Assembly: GCF_030818935.1 (NCBI RefSeq) | Contig: NZ_JAUTBD010000001.1 | Span: 2,790,001-2,854,000 of the forward strand | Source: Microbacterium sp. SORGH_AS_1204 | GTDB lineage: Bacteria > Actinomycetota > Actinomycetes > Actinomycetales > Microbacteriaceae | Length of the DNA stretch: 64,000 nucleotides | Direction of reading: 5' to 3' | Shown here: in pieces, positions 52,024-60,246 of the stretch | Numbering within the stretch: position 1 is the stretch's first letter | Layout of the letters: every line of letters starts with the position of its first letter | Program-made: the position numbers and the translations under genes | Notes under the pieces: generated by a model | The model's input: only the letters and a program-made list of their open reading frames with translations | Told to the model about the DNA's origin: nothing | The model's database searches: none

Positions 52024-53235
52024 ATGAGCTTGTTCTCTCGCCGTCCCGAGCCGCGCACCGTCGTCGCCCCCGCCGTCGTGTCGGCCGATCCGGGTCCGCC
52101 GCGTACCCTCTGGGCCGACGGTTTCGGCCGCCTCGCGGTGCGCGGCGTGCAGATCATCGTGGTGGTCGTACTCGTTGCGGGGCTCATCTGGGGCATCCGG
52201 CAGCTGACGCTGGTGATCATCCCGCTGATCCTCGCGCTCATCTTCGCGTCCGCCTTCGGGCCCGTCACCATGTGGATGAGGCGCAAGGGCGTACCGGCGG
52301 TTCTGGCCACCCTGCTCACACTGCTCGCCGTGGTCGCCGTACTCGGCGCGCTCGGTTGGCTGGTCGCGAATGCCGTGATCAACCAGTGGGATTACCTGAG
52401 CTCGCAAGCGGTCGAGGGTTTCCAGCGGGCGCAGGACTGGTATCACACGCTGCCCTTCGCGATCTCACCCGAGCAGGTGAATCAGGCGGTTCAGGGCATC
52501 CAGAGCTTCGTGACCAGCTCCGAGTTCGGCACCGGCGCCCTGGCCGGGGTCAGCGCGATCGCCTCGTTCGTCACGGGCCTGGTGCTGATGGTCGTCATCC
52601 TGTTCTTCTTCCTCAAAGACGGCCCGCGCATGTGGGAGTTCGTGCTGCGACCCTTCCGCGGTGCCGACTACGACCGTGCCCGCCGCATCGGCGACAAGAC
52701 GGTGACCGTGCTCGGATCGTACGTGCGCGGCACCGCCTCGGTCGCGGCCGTCGATGCGGTCGGGATCGGCATCGGCCTCGCCATCCTGCAGGTGCCGCTC
52801 GCGCTCCCGCTCGCGGTGCTGGTGTTCCTGCTCGCGTTCATCCCGATCGTCGGTGCCGTCACCGCCGGCATCCTCGCCGCGCTCGTCGCCCTCGTGACCA
52901 ACGGCCCGATCGTGGCCCTCATCGTCGTGGGCATCGTCGTGGCGGTCAACCAGCTCGAGGGCAACTTCCTCCAACCCGTGCTCATGGGTCGCTCGATGAA
53001 GCTGCACTCGTTCGTCGTGCTCGTCGTGCTCGCCGGTGGCACGGCGATCGGCGGCATTTTGGGGACGCTGCTCGCCGTTCCGCTGACGGCCGTGGCGTGG
53101 GGCATCGTCACCGTCTGGAACGGTCCCGATCAGCCTGCGGAGTGGGCTCGTCCGAAGAAGCGCCGTGACCCGGTACCGTTCGCCGACACCAACGACGCGG
53201 ACGAGAAGAAAAAGAAGACGAAGAGCAAGGCCTGA
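52024..53235 (+). CDS. AI-2E family transporter
   Basis: 403 residues with about eight membrane helices and the family core (IIPLILALIFASAFGPVTMW, VILFFFLKDGPRMWEFVLRP, IPIVGAVTAGILAALVALVT, NQLEGNFLQPVLMGRSMKLH). Members include Na+/H+ antiporters and TqsA; the substrate is unassigned. A Lys-rich tail ends the protein. TAACGT lies 6 nt before the ATG, suggesting a leaderless mRNA. It is followed 2 bp later by ligC. Confidence 0.88.
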   Translation: MSLFSRRPEPRTVVAPAVVSADPGPPRTLWADGFGRLAVRGVQIIVVVVLVAGLIWGIRQLTLVIIPLILALIFASAFGPVTMWMRRKGVPAVLATLLTLLAVVAVLGALGWLVANAVINQWDYLSSQAVEGFQRAQDWYHTLPFAISPEQVNQAVQGIQSFVTSSEFGTGALAGVSAIASFVTGLVLMVVILFFFLKDGPRMWEFVLRPFRGADYDRARRIGDKTVTVLGSYVRGTASVAAVDAVGIGIGLAILQVPLALPLAVLVFLLAFIPIVGAVTAGILAALVALVTNGPIVALIVVGIVVAVNQLEGNFLQPVLMGRSMKLHSFVVLVVLAGGTAIGGILGTLLAVPLTAVAWGIVTVWNGPDQPAEWARPKKRRDPVPFADTNDADEKKKKTKSKA

Positions 53236-53237
53236 CC

Positions 53238-54281
53238 GTGCCGTACGACATTCCCGCCCCGATGCTGGCGAAGTCGGTGCCCGACGTGCCCGAGCACTCC
53301 AAGGTCTCCGGCGGGTTCAGCTACGAACCCAAATGGGACGGATTCCGGGCACTGGTGTCGTGGGACGGCACTGATGTCGAGATCGGCAGCCGCGGCGCCA
53401 AGCCGCTCACCCGGTATTTCCCCGAGCTCGTCGCGGCCTTCGCCGACATCCTCCCCGAGCCGTGCCTCATCGACGGCGAGGTCGTGGTCGCGCGGGGTGA
53501 GCCGGGCGCGCAGCGCCTCGACTGGGAGGCCCTGTCGCAGCGCATCCACCCCGCGGCATCCCGCGTGAACATGCTCGCGCAGGAGACGCCGGCGATGTTC
53601 ATCGCGTTCGACCTGCTCGCCCGCGGTGACCGCGATCTGCAGCACGAGCCGTTCTCGGAGCGCCGCGCGCAGCTCGAAGACCTGCTCGGAGGCGTCCCCC
53701 ACCCGGTGCACGTCACGCGCACCACCGACGACCCCGAGTTGGCCCGCCGCTGGCTCGCCGAGTTCGAGGGCGCCGGGCTCGACGGTGTCGTCGCGAAGCC
53801 CCTCGCGCAGCCCTACGCACCGAACAAGCGCACGATGTTCAAGATCAAGCACGCACGCACCGCCGACGTGGTGGCCCTGGGCTATCGCATCCACAAGTCG
53901 GGCGAAGGCGTCGGTTCCCTGCTCGTGGGCCTCTACGACGACGACGGTCGGCTGCACGGCGTGGGCGGCGTGTCGGCCTGGACCGACAAGAAGCGGCGCG
54001 AACTGATCGACGAGCTCGCGCCCCTCGTCGAGCGGGATGCCGAGGGCGAGGCCGTCGTCGGCGAGACCGACCGCTCGCGCTTCTCGGCGTCGAAAGACGT
54101 GTCGTTCGTGCGCCTGCGCCCCGAGCTCGTGCTCGAGGTGCGCTACGACCAGCTCGAAGGGATGCGGTTCCGCCACACCGTGCAGTTCGACCGGTGGCGC
54201 CCCGATCGCGACGCCCGCTCCTGCACGTTCGCGCAACTCGAGACGGTTACCTCCTACGACCTCGGCGACGTGCTCGACTGA
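53238..54281 (+). CDS. ligC: ATP-dependent DNA ligase (LigC type)
   Basis: 347 residues. Nucleotidyltransferase motif I with the AMP-accepting Lys is YEPKWDGFR. Motif III/IIIa follows (PCLIDGEVVV, MFIAFDLLARG), then motif IV GLDGVVAKPL and motif V TMFKIKHAR; an OB-fold domain ends the protein. Stand-alone LigC acts in NHEJ and base-excision repair in actinobacteria. The GTG start is 2 bp after the AI-2E gene stop. The separate LigD polymerase is at 58115-59143. Confidence 0.88.
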   Translation: MPYDIPAPMLAKSVPDVPEHSKVSGGFSYEPKWDGFRALVSWDGTDVEIGSRGAKPLTRYFPELVAAFADILPEPCLIDGEVVVARGEPGAQRLDWEALSQRIHPAASRVNMLAQETPAMFIAFDLLARGDRDLQHEPFSERRAQLEDLLGGVPHPVHVTRTTDDPELARRWLAEFEGAGLDGVVAKPLAQPYAPNKRTMFKIKHARTADVVALGYRIHKSGEGVGSLLVGLYDDDGRLHGVGGVSAWTDKKRRELIDELAPLVERDAEGEAVVGETDRSRFSASKDVSFVRLRPELVLEVRYDQLEGMRFRHTVQFDRWRPDRDARSCTFAQLETVTSYDLGDVLD

Positions 54282-54498
54282 GGCTCGCGCGTTCGACCCG
54301 CGAAATGGCGCCCGGTGTTCCGGGCCGCGTTCGGCAGGGTTGGGGCGCGTCAGCCGGGTGGGGCGTTCGGCCCGGTGTCGGATTCATTCAGCCGTTCCGG
54401 AACGCGATTGGGTGGGCTCGAGGAACGAACCGCCGGACTCCGGAGCGAGAACGGCCGGACGCCAGCCGCGATCGCCCGGGCTCGAGGCGCTCTCGGCC

Positions 54499-54618
54499 GG
54501 TTCGGGGCGGGAAATGTGCACCGGGGCGGGTGTTGTCCGCCCCGGTGTACATTCCGAGCCCCGATCCCACATCCCCGCCGGTTTGGGGCGGATTTCGCAC
54601 GTTCCCGCCCCAAACCGA
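54499..54618. repeat. two adjacent large hairpins
   Basis: Hairpin 1: AATGTGCACCGGGGCGG (54513-54529) and CCGCCCCGGTGTACATT (54537-54553), nearly perfect, flanked by GGTTCGGGGC and GCCCCGATC. Hairpin 2: GGTTTGGGGCGG (54580-54591) and CCGCCCCAAACC (54605-54616). It lies in the 600-bp convergent space after ligC. The GGTT(C/T)GGGGC arm recurs at 21513-21579. The stretch 54282-54498 shows no gene. Confidence 0.8.
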
Positions 54619-54705
54619 CCTCCGTCACCCCCAGCCCTACCCGCCGCACCACGAACACGCCCGCAGCCCCACCTGCAACACCGGGATCCGAGCCCCACCC
54701 GCCGC

Positions 54706-54865
54706 GCCAGGACCGCAACGCCCCGCCGGGACCGCGACCTCCCGCCAGGCCCGCAACGCCCCGCCAGGCCCGCAACGCCCCGCCAGGACCGCAACGCCGC
54801 GCCAGGACCGCAACGCGCCGCCAGGACCGCAACCTCCCCGCCAGGACCGCAACCTCCCCGCCGGG
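54706..54865. repeat. 19-bp minisatellite, eight units
   Basis: Units of the form GCCAGGACCGCAACGCCCC start at 54706, 54725, 54744, 54763, 54782, 54801, 54820 and 54840 (the last step is 20 bp), with variants GCCGGG and CCTCC. The 19-bp period is not a multiple of three and rules out a conserved coding repeat. It ends just before the 3' end of the DUF916 gene. Confidence 0.85.
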
Positions 54866-54883
54866 GCCTGTCGTCGCCCGCGC

Positions 54884-55915
54884 CTACCGAACCTCCGCCT
54901 CCACCCGCTCGGCGGCGGGGGCGTCGGCGTCCGCTGACGCCATGGCATCCGTTCTCCGACGCGCGCGCCGCCGCGCCACGGTCGTCGCCCCGATCGCCCC
55001 CACCGCCAGCAGCAGGGCAGCGACGCCCGTCCACGACACCGCCGGCGTCGCGAACCCCTCCTCGACGGGGGCAGGGGCCGTGACGGCGTCGTCGCCGAGG
55101 ACGACAGGACGTACGGTGCTCGTGCCGAACAGCGCGAAGACGGGCCAGGCGCTCGTCTCGGTCACGACGGTGGTCGTGTCGCCCGGCAGCAGCTCGGCCG
55201 GGTCGCCCGCGAGCGCAGCGGCATCGAGGCCCGCCCCAGAGACGGCAGCGAGCGCACCCAGGCGCACGTTGCCGGTGTTCTCGACCCGGGTCTCGACGCG
55301 CAGCGTCCCGGGCGCGAAAGGTACGAGCGCCGGTGTGAACGTCGCGGTGACGTCACCCGCTTCCAGCGCCGGGACGATGTCTCCAGCCACCTGCAGGTGC
55401 ACGCGCACCCCGACGCGGTTGGTGACCGCGACGCCGTCACTCGAACGGGTGACCCCGACGACGATGCCGGCGGGGTGATCGCCCGGAGTGGCCTCGGCGG
55501 GCACATCGATGCGAACGGGGAGCACGCGGGTCTCCCCCGGCGCCACGGTCACCGTGCCGACATCCAGTCCGTCGACGGTGATCCAGGCACCCGACTCCTG
55601 CGGGTCGCCCGCGGCGATGTCGAAGGCACCGCTGTCGCCCAGGATGCCATCGCCCGGGGCGACGACGTAGGTCGCGGGTGCGGAGCCGAGGTTGGAGACG
55701 GCGATGGCGTCGTCGACGCCCGTGCCCGGGTCGACGGTGTGGCGCAGCGAGATGCGACCGTCGGGGCCGGCAGACGACGCCGGTGCGACCGACCACTGCG
55801 CGGCGGAAGCGGAGGAGGGCGCCGGGTCGACGGTGACGGCGGCGGCGGGAGCGGCGGAGAGAAGCAGCACCGCGGCGGCGATGGCCGCGGCGAGAGCGGA
55901 GGTGCGGGGGAACAC
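54884..55915 (-). CDS. DUF916 (WxL-interacting type) cell-surface protein
   Basis: About 343 residues from GTG 55913-55915. A signal peptide (AIAAAVLLLSAAPAAA) precedes a DUF916-like Ig-fold region (ISLRHTVDPGTGVDDAIAVS, LPVRIDVPAEATPGDHPAGI, VRVHLQVAGDIVPALEAGDV). A second domain (TLRVETRVENTGNVRLGALA), a C-terminal membrane helix (VAALLLAVGAIGATTVA) and an Arg-rich anchor follow. In Gram-positives such proteins sit next to WxL proteins and bind them. The adjacent upstream gene ends in a WxL-like domain, which fits. Confidence 0.75.
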   Translation of the reverse strand: MFPRTSALAAAIAAAVLLLSAAPAAAVTVDPAPSSASAAQWSVAPASSAGPDGRISLRHTVDPGTGVDDAIAVSNLGSAPATYVVAPGDGILGDSGAFDIAAGDPQESGAWITVDGLDVGTVTVAPGETRVLPVRIDVPAEATPGDHPAGIVVGVTRSSDGVAVTNRVGVRVHLQVAGDIVPALEAGDVTATFTPALVPFAPGTLRVETRVENTGNVRLGALAAVSGAGLDAAALAGDPAELLPGDTTTVVTETSAWPVFALFGTSTVRPVVLGDDAVTAPAPVEEGFATPAVSWTGVAALLLAVGAIGATTVARRRARRRTDAMASADADAPAAERVEAEVR

Positions 55916-56045
55916 GGGATACCTCGGGTCGTGAAGGGATGAACGAGAAGCGGGGTCGTGCGGCGATCGAACACCCCAGCGGAGCGCCGACGACGCGGAC
56001 GGAGCCGGTGCGCCCCCGATCGGGGAGCGCACCGGCCGAAGGGTG

Positions 56046-57923
56046 TCAGTCCTTCGCGAACAGCGTGAGGGTGATCTCGCTGCCGTAACGGCCGCTCTCG
56101 GCGGTCGCGGGGATGGTCAGCGCCAGGTCGGCGGCGACGACGGTCTCACCCACGCGCTCGACGCGACCGGCGTCGGCGAGGGTAGCGGGCTTGTCGAGCG
56201 TTGCGGTGCCACCGGCGGCGGCACCCGCGGCCGTGCGCACGACCTTCGGCGTCCAGCTGAGGTTGTCGGCACCGAACGAGCGGTTACCGGCGACGAACGC
56301 GGATGCCGAACCCGACAGCGTCCAGCCGCGACCCTGGGCCTGCGCCTCGTTGCGGGAGTCGTTCACGACGACCTCGGGCAGCTCGGCCCGCTGCGCCGAG
56401 GCGTCGCCGGCGAAGGTGACCGGCCCGTCGGTGGCGGGCAGGGCGAGGCTCAGCTGACCAGCCTGGGCCGGCAGGGGCACCGAGGCTTCGACGCCGACGG
56501 CGTCACCCTCGGCATCCGCGTGCCCGAGGGCGTCGAAGATCGTCTTGCCGAGGTCGGTGTTGTCGAGGTACGCACCGCGGACGAAGTCCCATTTGGTGGC
56601 ACGGGCGGTGAGCACCTCGGCGCCGGCGCCCTTCGCGTAGAGCGGCACGAGCGCGTTGGTGTGGCCACCCGAGTGCCACGACACGTTCGGCAGCTGACCC
56701 GCGGTGCCGGTCAGGGCGGTCCACCCCTTCTCGGTGCCGGCGCCGGGGCCGGCGAGGTAGCCGGTCTCGTGGTCGGCGGTGACGATGACGAGCGTCTCGT
56801 CCCAGCTGGAGTTGTTCTCGACCCAGTCGGTGACGGCGTCGACGGAGTCGTTGAACGACAGCTGCTCCTCGACGATGCGCGTGGTCTGGTTGGCGTGACC
56901 GGCCCAGTCGACCGCACCGCTCTCGACCATGAGGAAGAAGCCGTCCTCGTCCTTCTCGAGCACGTTCAGCGCAGCCTTCGCCGACGTGGCGAGCGAGGGG
57001 ACGTCGACATTCGCCGCGTCGGTGAAGGGCAGTACCGTGCTGTTGGCGAGGCCGGGGCGGTTGTACTGGAACGTCTCGGCGACGCGAGCGAGGCCGAACA
57101 GCTTGTCGGGCACGTTCTGCCCGTCGGCGACGCGCTCGAAGTCGGCCTTGCTCTCGATGTACGAGAAGGGCGTCTGCCCTTGCGTGACGCGCGTGAAGTC
57201 GGCCTGCGAGATCCACGACCCCGCACCGAAGTGCGATGCGCGCGAGGTGCCTGCATCCGTGTAGTTCGGGTGCCCGCCGCCGATGAGCACGTCGACGCCC
57301 GAGTCGATCATCTCGGTGGCGAGACCGTGGTAGTCGTTGCGGCTCTTGTTGTGCGCGATGAAGCCGGCGGGGGTGGCGTGGTTGAAGGGCACGCTCGTGA
57401 CCAGGCCCACCTTCTTGCCGACCTCCATGGCCTGCTCGCCGACGGTCAGCAGACGCGTGCCGTCGGGGGCGAAGCCGAGGGTGCCGTTGGTGGTCTTCAC
57501 ACCGGTGCCGAGCGCGGTGCCGGCGGCGGCGGAGTCGGTCGCACCCGATGCCACCCAGCTGAAGTCGCCCCACGCCTGCTCGGGCGTGTAAGCCGCGCGA
57601 CCGCCCGCGGAGTAGTGCGACTGTGCGATCTGCACGGGGAAGTCGTCGTAGACCTCGCTCTTGGTGCCGGGGATCTTCGTGGCCGTGCCGGAGTTCGGCG
57701 CGACCTCGACCTGCTGGTAGCTCGTGCCGTTCTCGTACAGGCGGGCGGCGTCGAACTGGTTGTAGCCGCCGCCGTCCGAGATGAGGACGATGACGTTGCG
57801 GGGGGCGGGGGTGTCCGTGGTCTCCGCCGAGGCGACGACGCTGGGGGTGGCACCGAGGGCGACGCCCGCGACGGTGCTCAGGACGATCAGACGACGCGTG
57901 CGTCCGGTCGTGCGCTTGTTCAT
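56046..57923 (-). CDS. phoA: secreted alkaline phosphatase with C-terminal WxL-like domain
   Basis: 625 residues from ATG 57921-57923 with a Sec-type signal. PhoA features: metal site VIVLISDGGGYNQFDAARLY, nucleophile Ser in GATDSAAAGTALGTG, later metal ligands VESGAVDWAGHANQ, VTADHETGYLAG and WHSGGHTNALVPLYAKG. From about residue 490 an extra domain (GWTLSGSASAFVAGNRSFGA, LSWTPKVVRTAAG, ending ITLTLFAKD) has the WxL pattern of two Trp motifs and Ig-like strands. Presumably a surface-held phosphomonoesterase under phosphate control; DUF916 gene downstream. Confidence 0.85.
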   Translation of the reverse strand: MNKRTTGRTRRLIVLSTVAGVALGATPSVVASAETTDTPAPRNVIVLISDGGGYNQFDAARLYENGTSYQQVEVAPNSGTATKIPGTKSEVYDDFPVQIAQSHYSAGGRAAYTPEQAWGDFSWVASGATDSAAAGTALGTGVKTTNGTLGFAPDGTRLLTVGEQAMEVGKKVGLVTSVPFNHATPAGFIAHNKSRNDYHGLATEMIDSGVDVLIGGGHPNYTDAGTSRASHFGAGSWISQADFTRVTQGQTPFSYIESKADFERVADGQNVPDKLFGLARVAETFQYNRPGLANSTVLPFTDAANVDVPSLATSAKAALNVLEKDEDGFFLMVESGAVDWAGHANQTTRIVEEQLSFNDSVDAVTDWVENNSSWDETLVIVTADHETGYLAGPGAGTEKGWTALTGTAGQLPNVSWHSGGHTNALVPLYAKGAGAEVLTARATKWDFVRGAYLDNTDLGKTIFDALGHADAEGDAVGVEASVPLPAQAGQLSLALPATDGPVTFAGDASAQRAELPEVVVNDSRNEAQAQGRGWTLSGSASAFVAGNRSFGADNLSWTPKVVRTAAGAAAGGTATLDKPATLADAGRVERVGETVVAADLALTIPATAESGRYGSEITLTLFAKD

Positions 57924-58026
57924 GTGTTCGTTTCCGTTTCGTATGAGGTTCACCGACCGCCGGGGGCCGGTCGAACTCCACGCTGACGGAAGGTCCTCTC
58001 GTGAGAACGAATCTCAGGTCACCCGT

Positions 58027-58065
58027 GGGTGAACGTTCACCCCGCGTCCTCACCGTTGGGTGAAC
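58027..58065. promoter_or_regulatory. PHO-box-like repeats upstream of phoA
   Basis: GGGTGAAC occurs at 58027-58034 and 58058-58065, and its inverse GTTCACCC at 58035-58042, so 58027-58042 is a perfect 16-bp palindrome. On the phoA (minus) strand these read GTTCACCC, the core of actinobacterial PhoP direct repeats. The sites lie about 105-140 bp before the phoA ATG. Confidence 0.55.
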
Positions 58066-58114
58066 ACTCGGGTGTGCGGTGGCGACCGCTCCGCGAAAAT
58101 GCGACCATGCCGGA

Positions 58115-59143
58115 TCAGTCCGCCGCCGGCGTCTTCGCCCGCGACGGCTGCACGCGGGGCGGCTCGCCCGGCATCTTCGGAAACTCCGGCGGGAACGGCA
58201 GCTCGCCGAGGCCGTCGTCGAGGTCGCGCTGCCACCACTGCAAGAGCGTGTCGATGCGCCCGGGCTTGTTGCCGAATCCGGCCCAGGGGTCGCCGATGGA
58301 TGCCAGGCGCGCGGGGATCGAACGCACGGTGAAGGCGAGGGGGTCGAGACCGTCGAGTTCGTCCCAGGTCACCGGCGTCGACACGGTCGCGGTCGGGAGG
58401 GCCCGGGGCGAGTACGCACCCGCCATCGTGCGGTCGCGATTCGCCTGATTGAAGTCCACGAAGATGCGCTCGCCCCGCTCTTCCTTCCACCAGCTGGTGG
58501 TCACGGCATCCGGCATCCGTCTCTCCAGCTCGCGCGCCGCGGCGATGACCGCGTGCCGCACGTCGAGGAACTCGTGCGTCGGCTCGATGGGGCAGAACAC
58601 GTGCAGGCCGCGGTTGCCGCTGGTCTTGATCCACGGCTCCAGGCCCGCCTCGCGCAGCACCGCGCGCAACTCGTGGGCCGCCGCGACCGCCTCGGCGATC
58701 CCCGTGCCCGGCTGCGGATCGAGGTCTATGCGCAGCTCGACGGGGTGGTCGGCGTCGCTCGCGAGCGACGCCCACGGGTGGAACACGATGGTGTTCATCT
58801 GCGCCGCCCACACCGCCGACGCGATCTCGCCGAGGAAGAGCTGCGGATGCCGGCGCCCGCTGTTGTATGTCACCGTCACGGCCTCGACGAAGGCCGGCGC
58901 GCCTTTCGGCGGGTTCTTCGAGAAGAACGCCTCACCGCCGACGCCCTCCGGGAAGCGCTCGAGCGACACCGGCCGATGCCCGTTCGCCGCGATGAACGGG
59001 TCGGCGACGGCGATCAGGTACTCGGCGAGCTCCCGCTTGGTGATGCCCACCTCGGGCCAGAGCACGCGATCGGGGTTCGAGATACCGACCTCGCGATCGC
59101 CCTCGGGGCCCGGCACGGTCAGCGTGATGCGGGGGGATGCCAT
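58115..59143 (-). CDS. LigD-type NHEJ polymerase/primase
   Basis: 342 residues of the archaeo-eukaryotic primase fold. DNA-end motif NPDRVLWPEVGITKRELAEY, catalytic Asp pair in VELRIDLDPQPG, GNRGLHVFCPIEP, and TTSWWKEERGERIFVDFNQA. This is the polymerase domain that is fused in mycobacterial LigD, here as a separate gene. Partner ligase LigC lies 4 kb away; no Ku gene is in the window. TAGCGT lies 6 nt before the ATG. Confidence 0.88.
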   Translation of the reverse strand: MASPRITLTVPGPEGDREVGISNPDRVLWPEVGITKRELAEYLIAVADPFIAANGHRPVSLERFPEGVGGEAFFSKNPPKGAPAFVEAVTVTYNSGRRHPQLFLGEIASAVWAAQMNTIVFHPWASLASDADHPVELRIDLDPQPGTGIAEAVAAAHELRAVLREAGLEPWIKTSGNRGLHVFCPIEPTHEFLDVRHAVIAAARELERRMPDAVTTSWWKEERGERIFVDFNQANRDRTMAGAYSPRALPTATVSTPVTWDELDGLDPLAFTVRSIPARLASIGDPWAGFGNKPGRIDTLLQWWQRDLDDGLGELPFPPEFPKMPGEPPRVQPSRAKTPAAD

Positions 59144-59240
59144 GTCCCGACGCTAGTGCGCGGATCGGGGCCGTGTCTGCCCGTTGCGTTCTGGACCACG
59201 CGCCCGTGTGCCGGGCGTCCGCGCCGCCGCGTGCGAGGCC

Positions 59241-59477
59241 GGCGCGATTCTGCAACGGATCCGGTTCGGAGCGTCGGATCCGGATCGAACTCACCGTGGC
59301 ATCCGGATCCGGTGCAGCCTTCCGGTTCCGTTGACTCCCTCGCACGCGCCGCCGCGTGCGTGGCCGCCGCGCGCGCGGCCGGCGCGATTCTGCAACGGAT
59401 CCGGTTCGGAGCGTCGGATCCGGATCGAACTCGCCGTGGCATCCGGATCCGGTGCAGCCTTCCGGTTCCGTCGACTC
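59241..59477. repeat. two 97-bp structured repeats, 140 bp apart
   Basis: Copies at 59241-59337 and 59381-59477 differ at only a few positions by eye. Each contains CTGCAACGGATCCGG and, 30 nt later, CCGGATCCGGTGCAG (14 of 15 complementary). Between lies TTCGGAGCGTCGGATCC with ATCGAA, and the copy ends with CCGGTTCCGT, inverse-like to ACGGATCCGG. It fills the divergent space between the LigD polymerase and DUF1684 genes. The 59478-59549 part shows nothing else. Confidence 0.85.
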
Positions 59478-59561
59478 TCTCGCGACCCCGGCGGTGACCG
59501 GGCCACCGCAGCCGGTGTCCAGCCCGGGCCGCGGCTCCCGGCATCCGCCTACGCTCGACCT

Positions 59562-60188
59562 ATGACCAGCGCCGCCGCCCGCACCGCCCTCGACGTCGCC
59601 GACTGGCGCCGCCGCGTCTTCGCCCTGTACGACGCCGTGCGCGAGGCCGACGACCCCGAAGAGGCCCACGAGCTGTGGCGGATCGAGCGCGACGCACTGT
59701 TCGCCCACCACCCGGCCACTCCCCTGCTTGCGGAGCAGCGCGAAGGCTTCACCGGCTTGCCGCTGGCGCCCTACGACGCCGCCTGGCGCTTCGAGGTGCC
59801 CCTGCTCGACGCCGACGAGGCGTCGTTCGTCGCCACGACCGGCACCGACGGGGAGGTCGGCTTCGAGCGCATCGGCCGCGTCGAGCTGCCCGACACGGGG
59901 TCACTCGATGTGTGGCGGCTGACGTCGTACGGTGGTGGCCTGTTCGTTCCCGTTCGGGATGCCGCGGCCGGCCGTCCCGGTGGCACCTACGGTGGCGGGC
60001 GCTACCTGCTCGACACGATCAAGGGCGCCGACCTGGGCCGAGGCGCGACGCCCGACAGCCTCGTGATCGACTTCAACTTCGCGTACAACCCGTCGTGCGC
60101 GTACGACCCGATGTGGGCGTGCCCCCTGGCACCGGCGGGCAACGTTCTGCCCGTGGCGGTGCCGGTCGGCGAGCTCTACGGCGCCTGA
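59562..60188 (+). CDS. DUF1684 family protein
   Basis: 208 residues with DUF1684 features: LWRIERDALFAHHPATPLLA, YDAAWRFEVPLLDADEA, LTSYGGGLFVPVRDAAAGRP, GTYGGGRYLLDTIKGADLG and the C-terminal VIDFNFAYNPSCAYDPMWAC. The family is found in many bacteria without an assigned role. TACGCT (59550-59555) lies 6 nt before the ATG. Confidence 0.88.
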   Translation: MTSAAARTALDVADWRRRVFALYDAVREADDPEEAHELWRIERDALFAHHPATPLLAEQREGFTGLPLAPYDAAWRFEVPLLDADEASFVATTGTDGEVGFERIGRVELPDTGSLDVWRLTSYGGGLFVPVRDAAAGRPGGTYGGGRYLLDTIKGADLGRGATPDSLVIDFNFAYNPSCAYDPMWACPLAPAGNVLPVAVPVGELYGA

Positions 60189-60207
60189 CGCGCAACGCTG
60201 ACGCAGA

Positions 60208-60238
60208 GACGGGCCGCTCCCGAGGGGAACGGCCCGTC
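60208..60238. terminator. bidirectional hairpin between DUF1684 and sseB genes
   Basis: GACGGGCCG (60208-60216) and CGGCCCGTC (60230-60238) form a 9-bp perfect stem with a 13-nt loop in the 58-bp convergent gap. There is no T-run. Probably ends both transcripts. Confidence 0.65.
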
Positions 60239-60246
60239 GTCGGACG

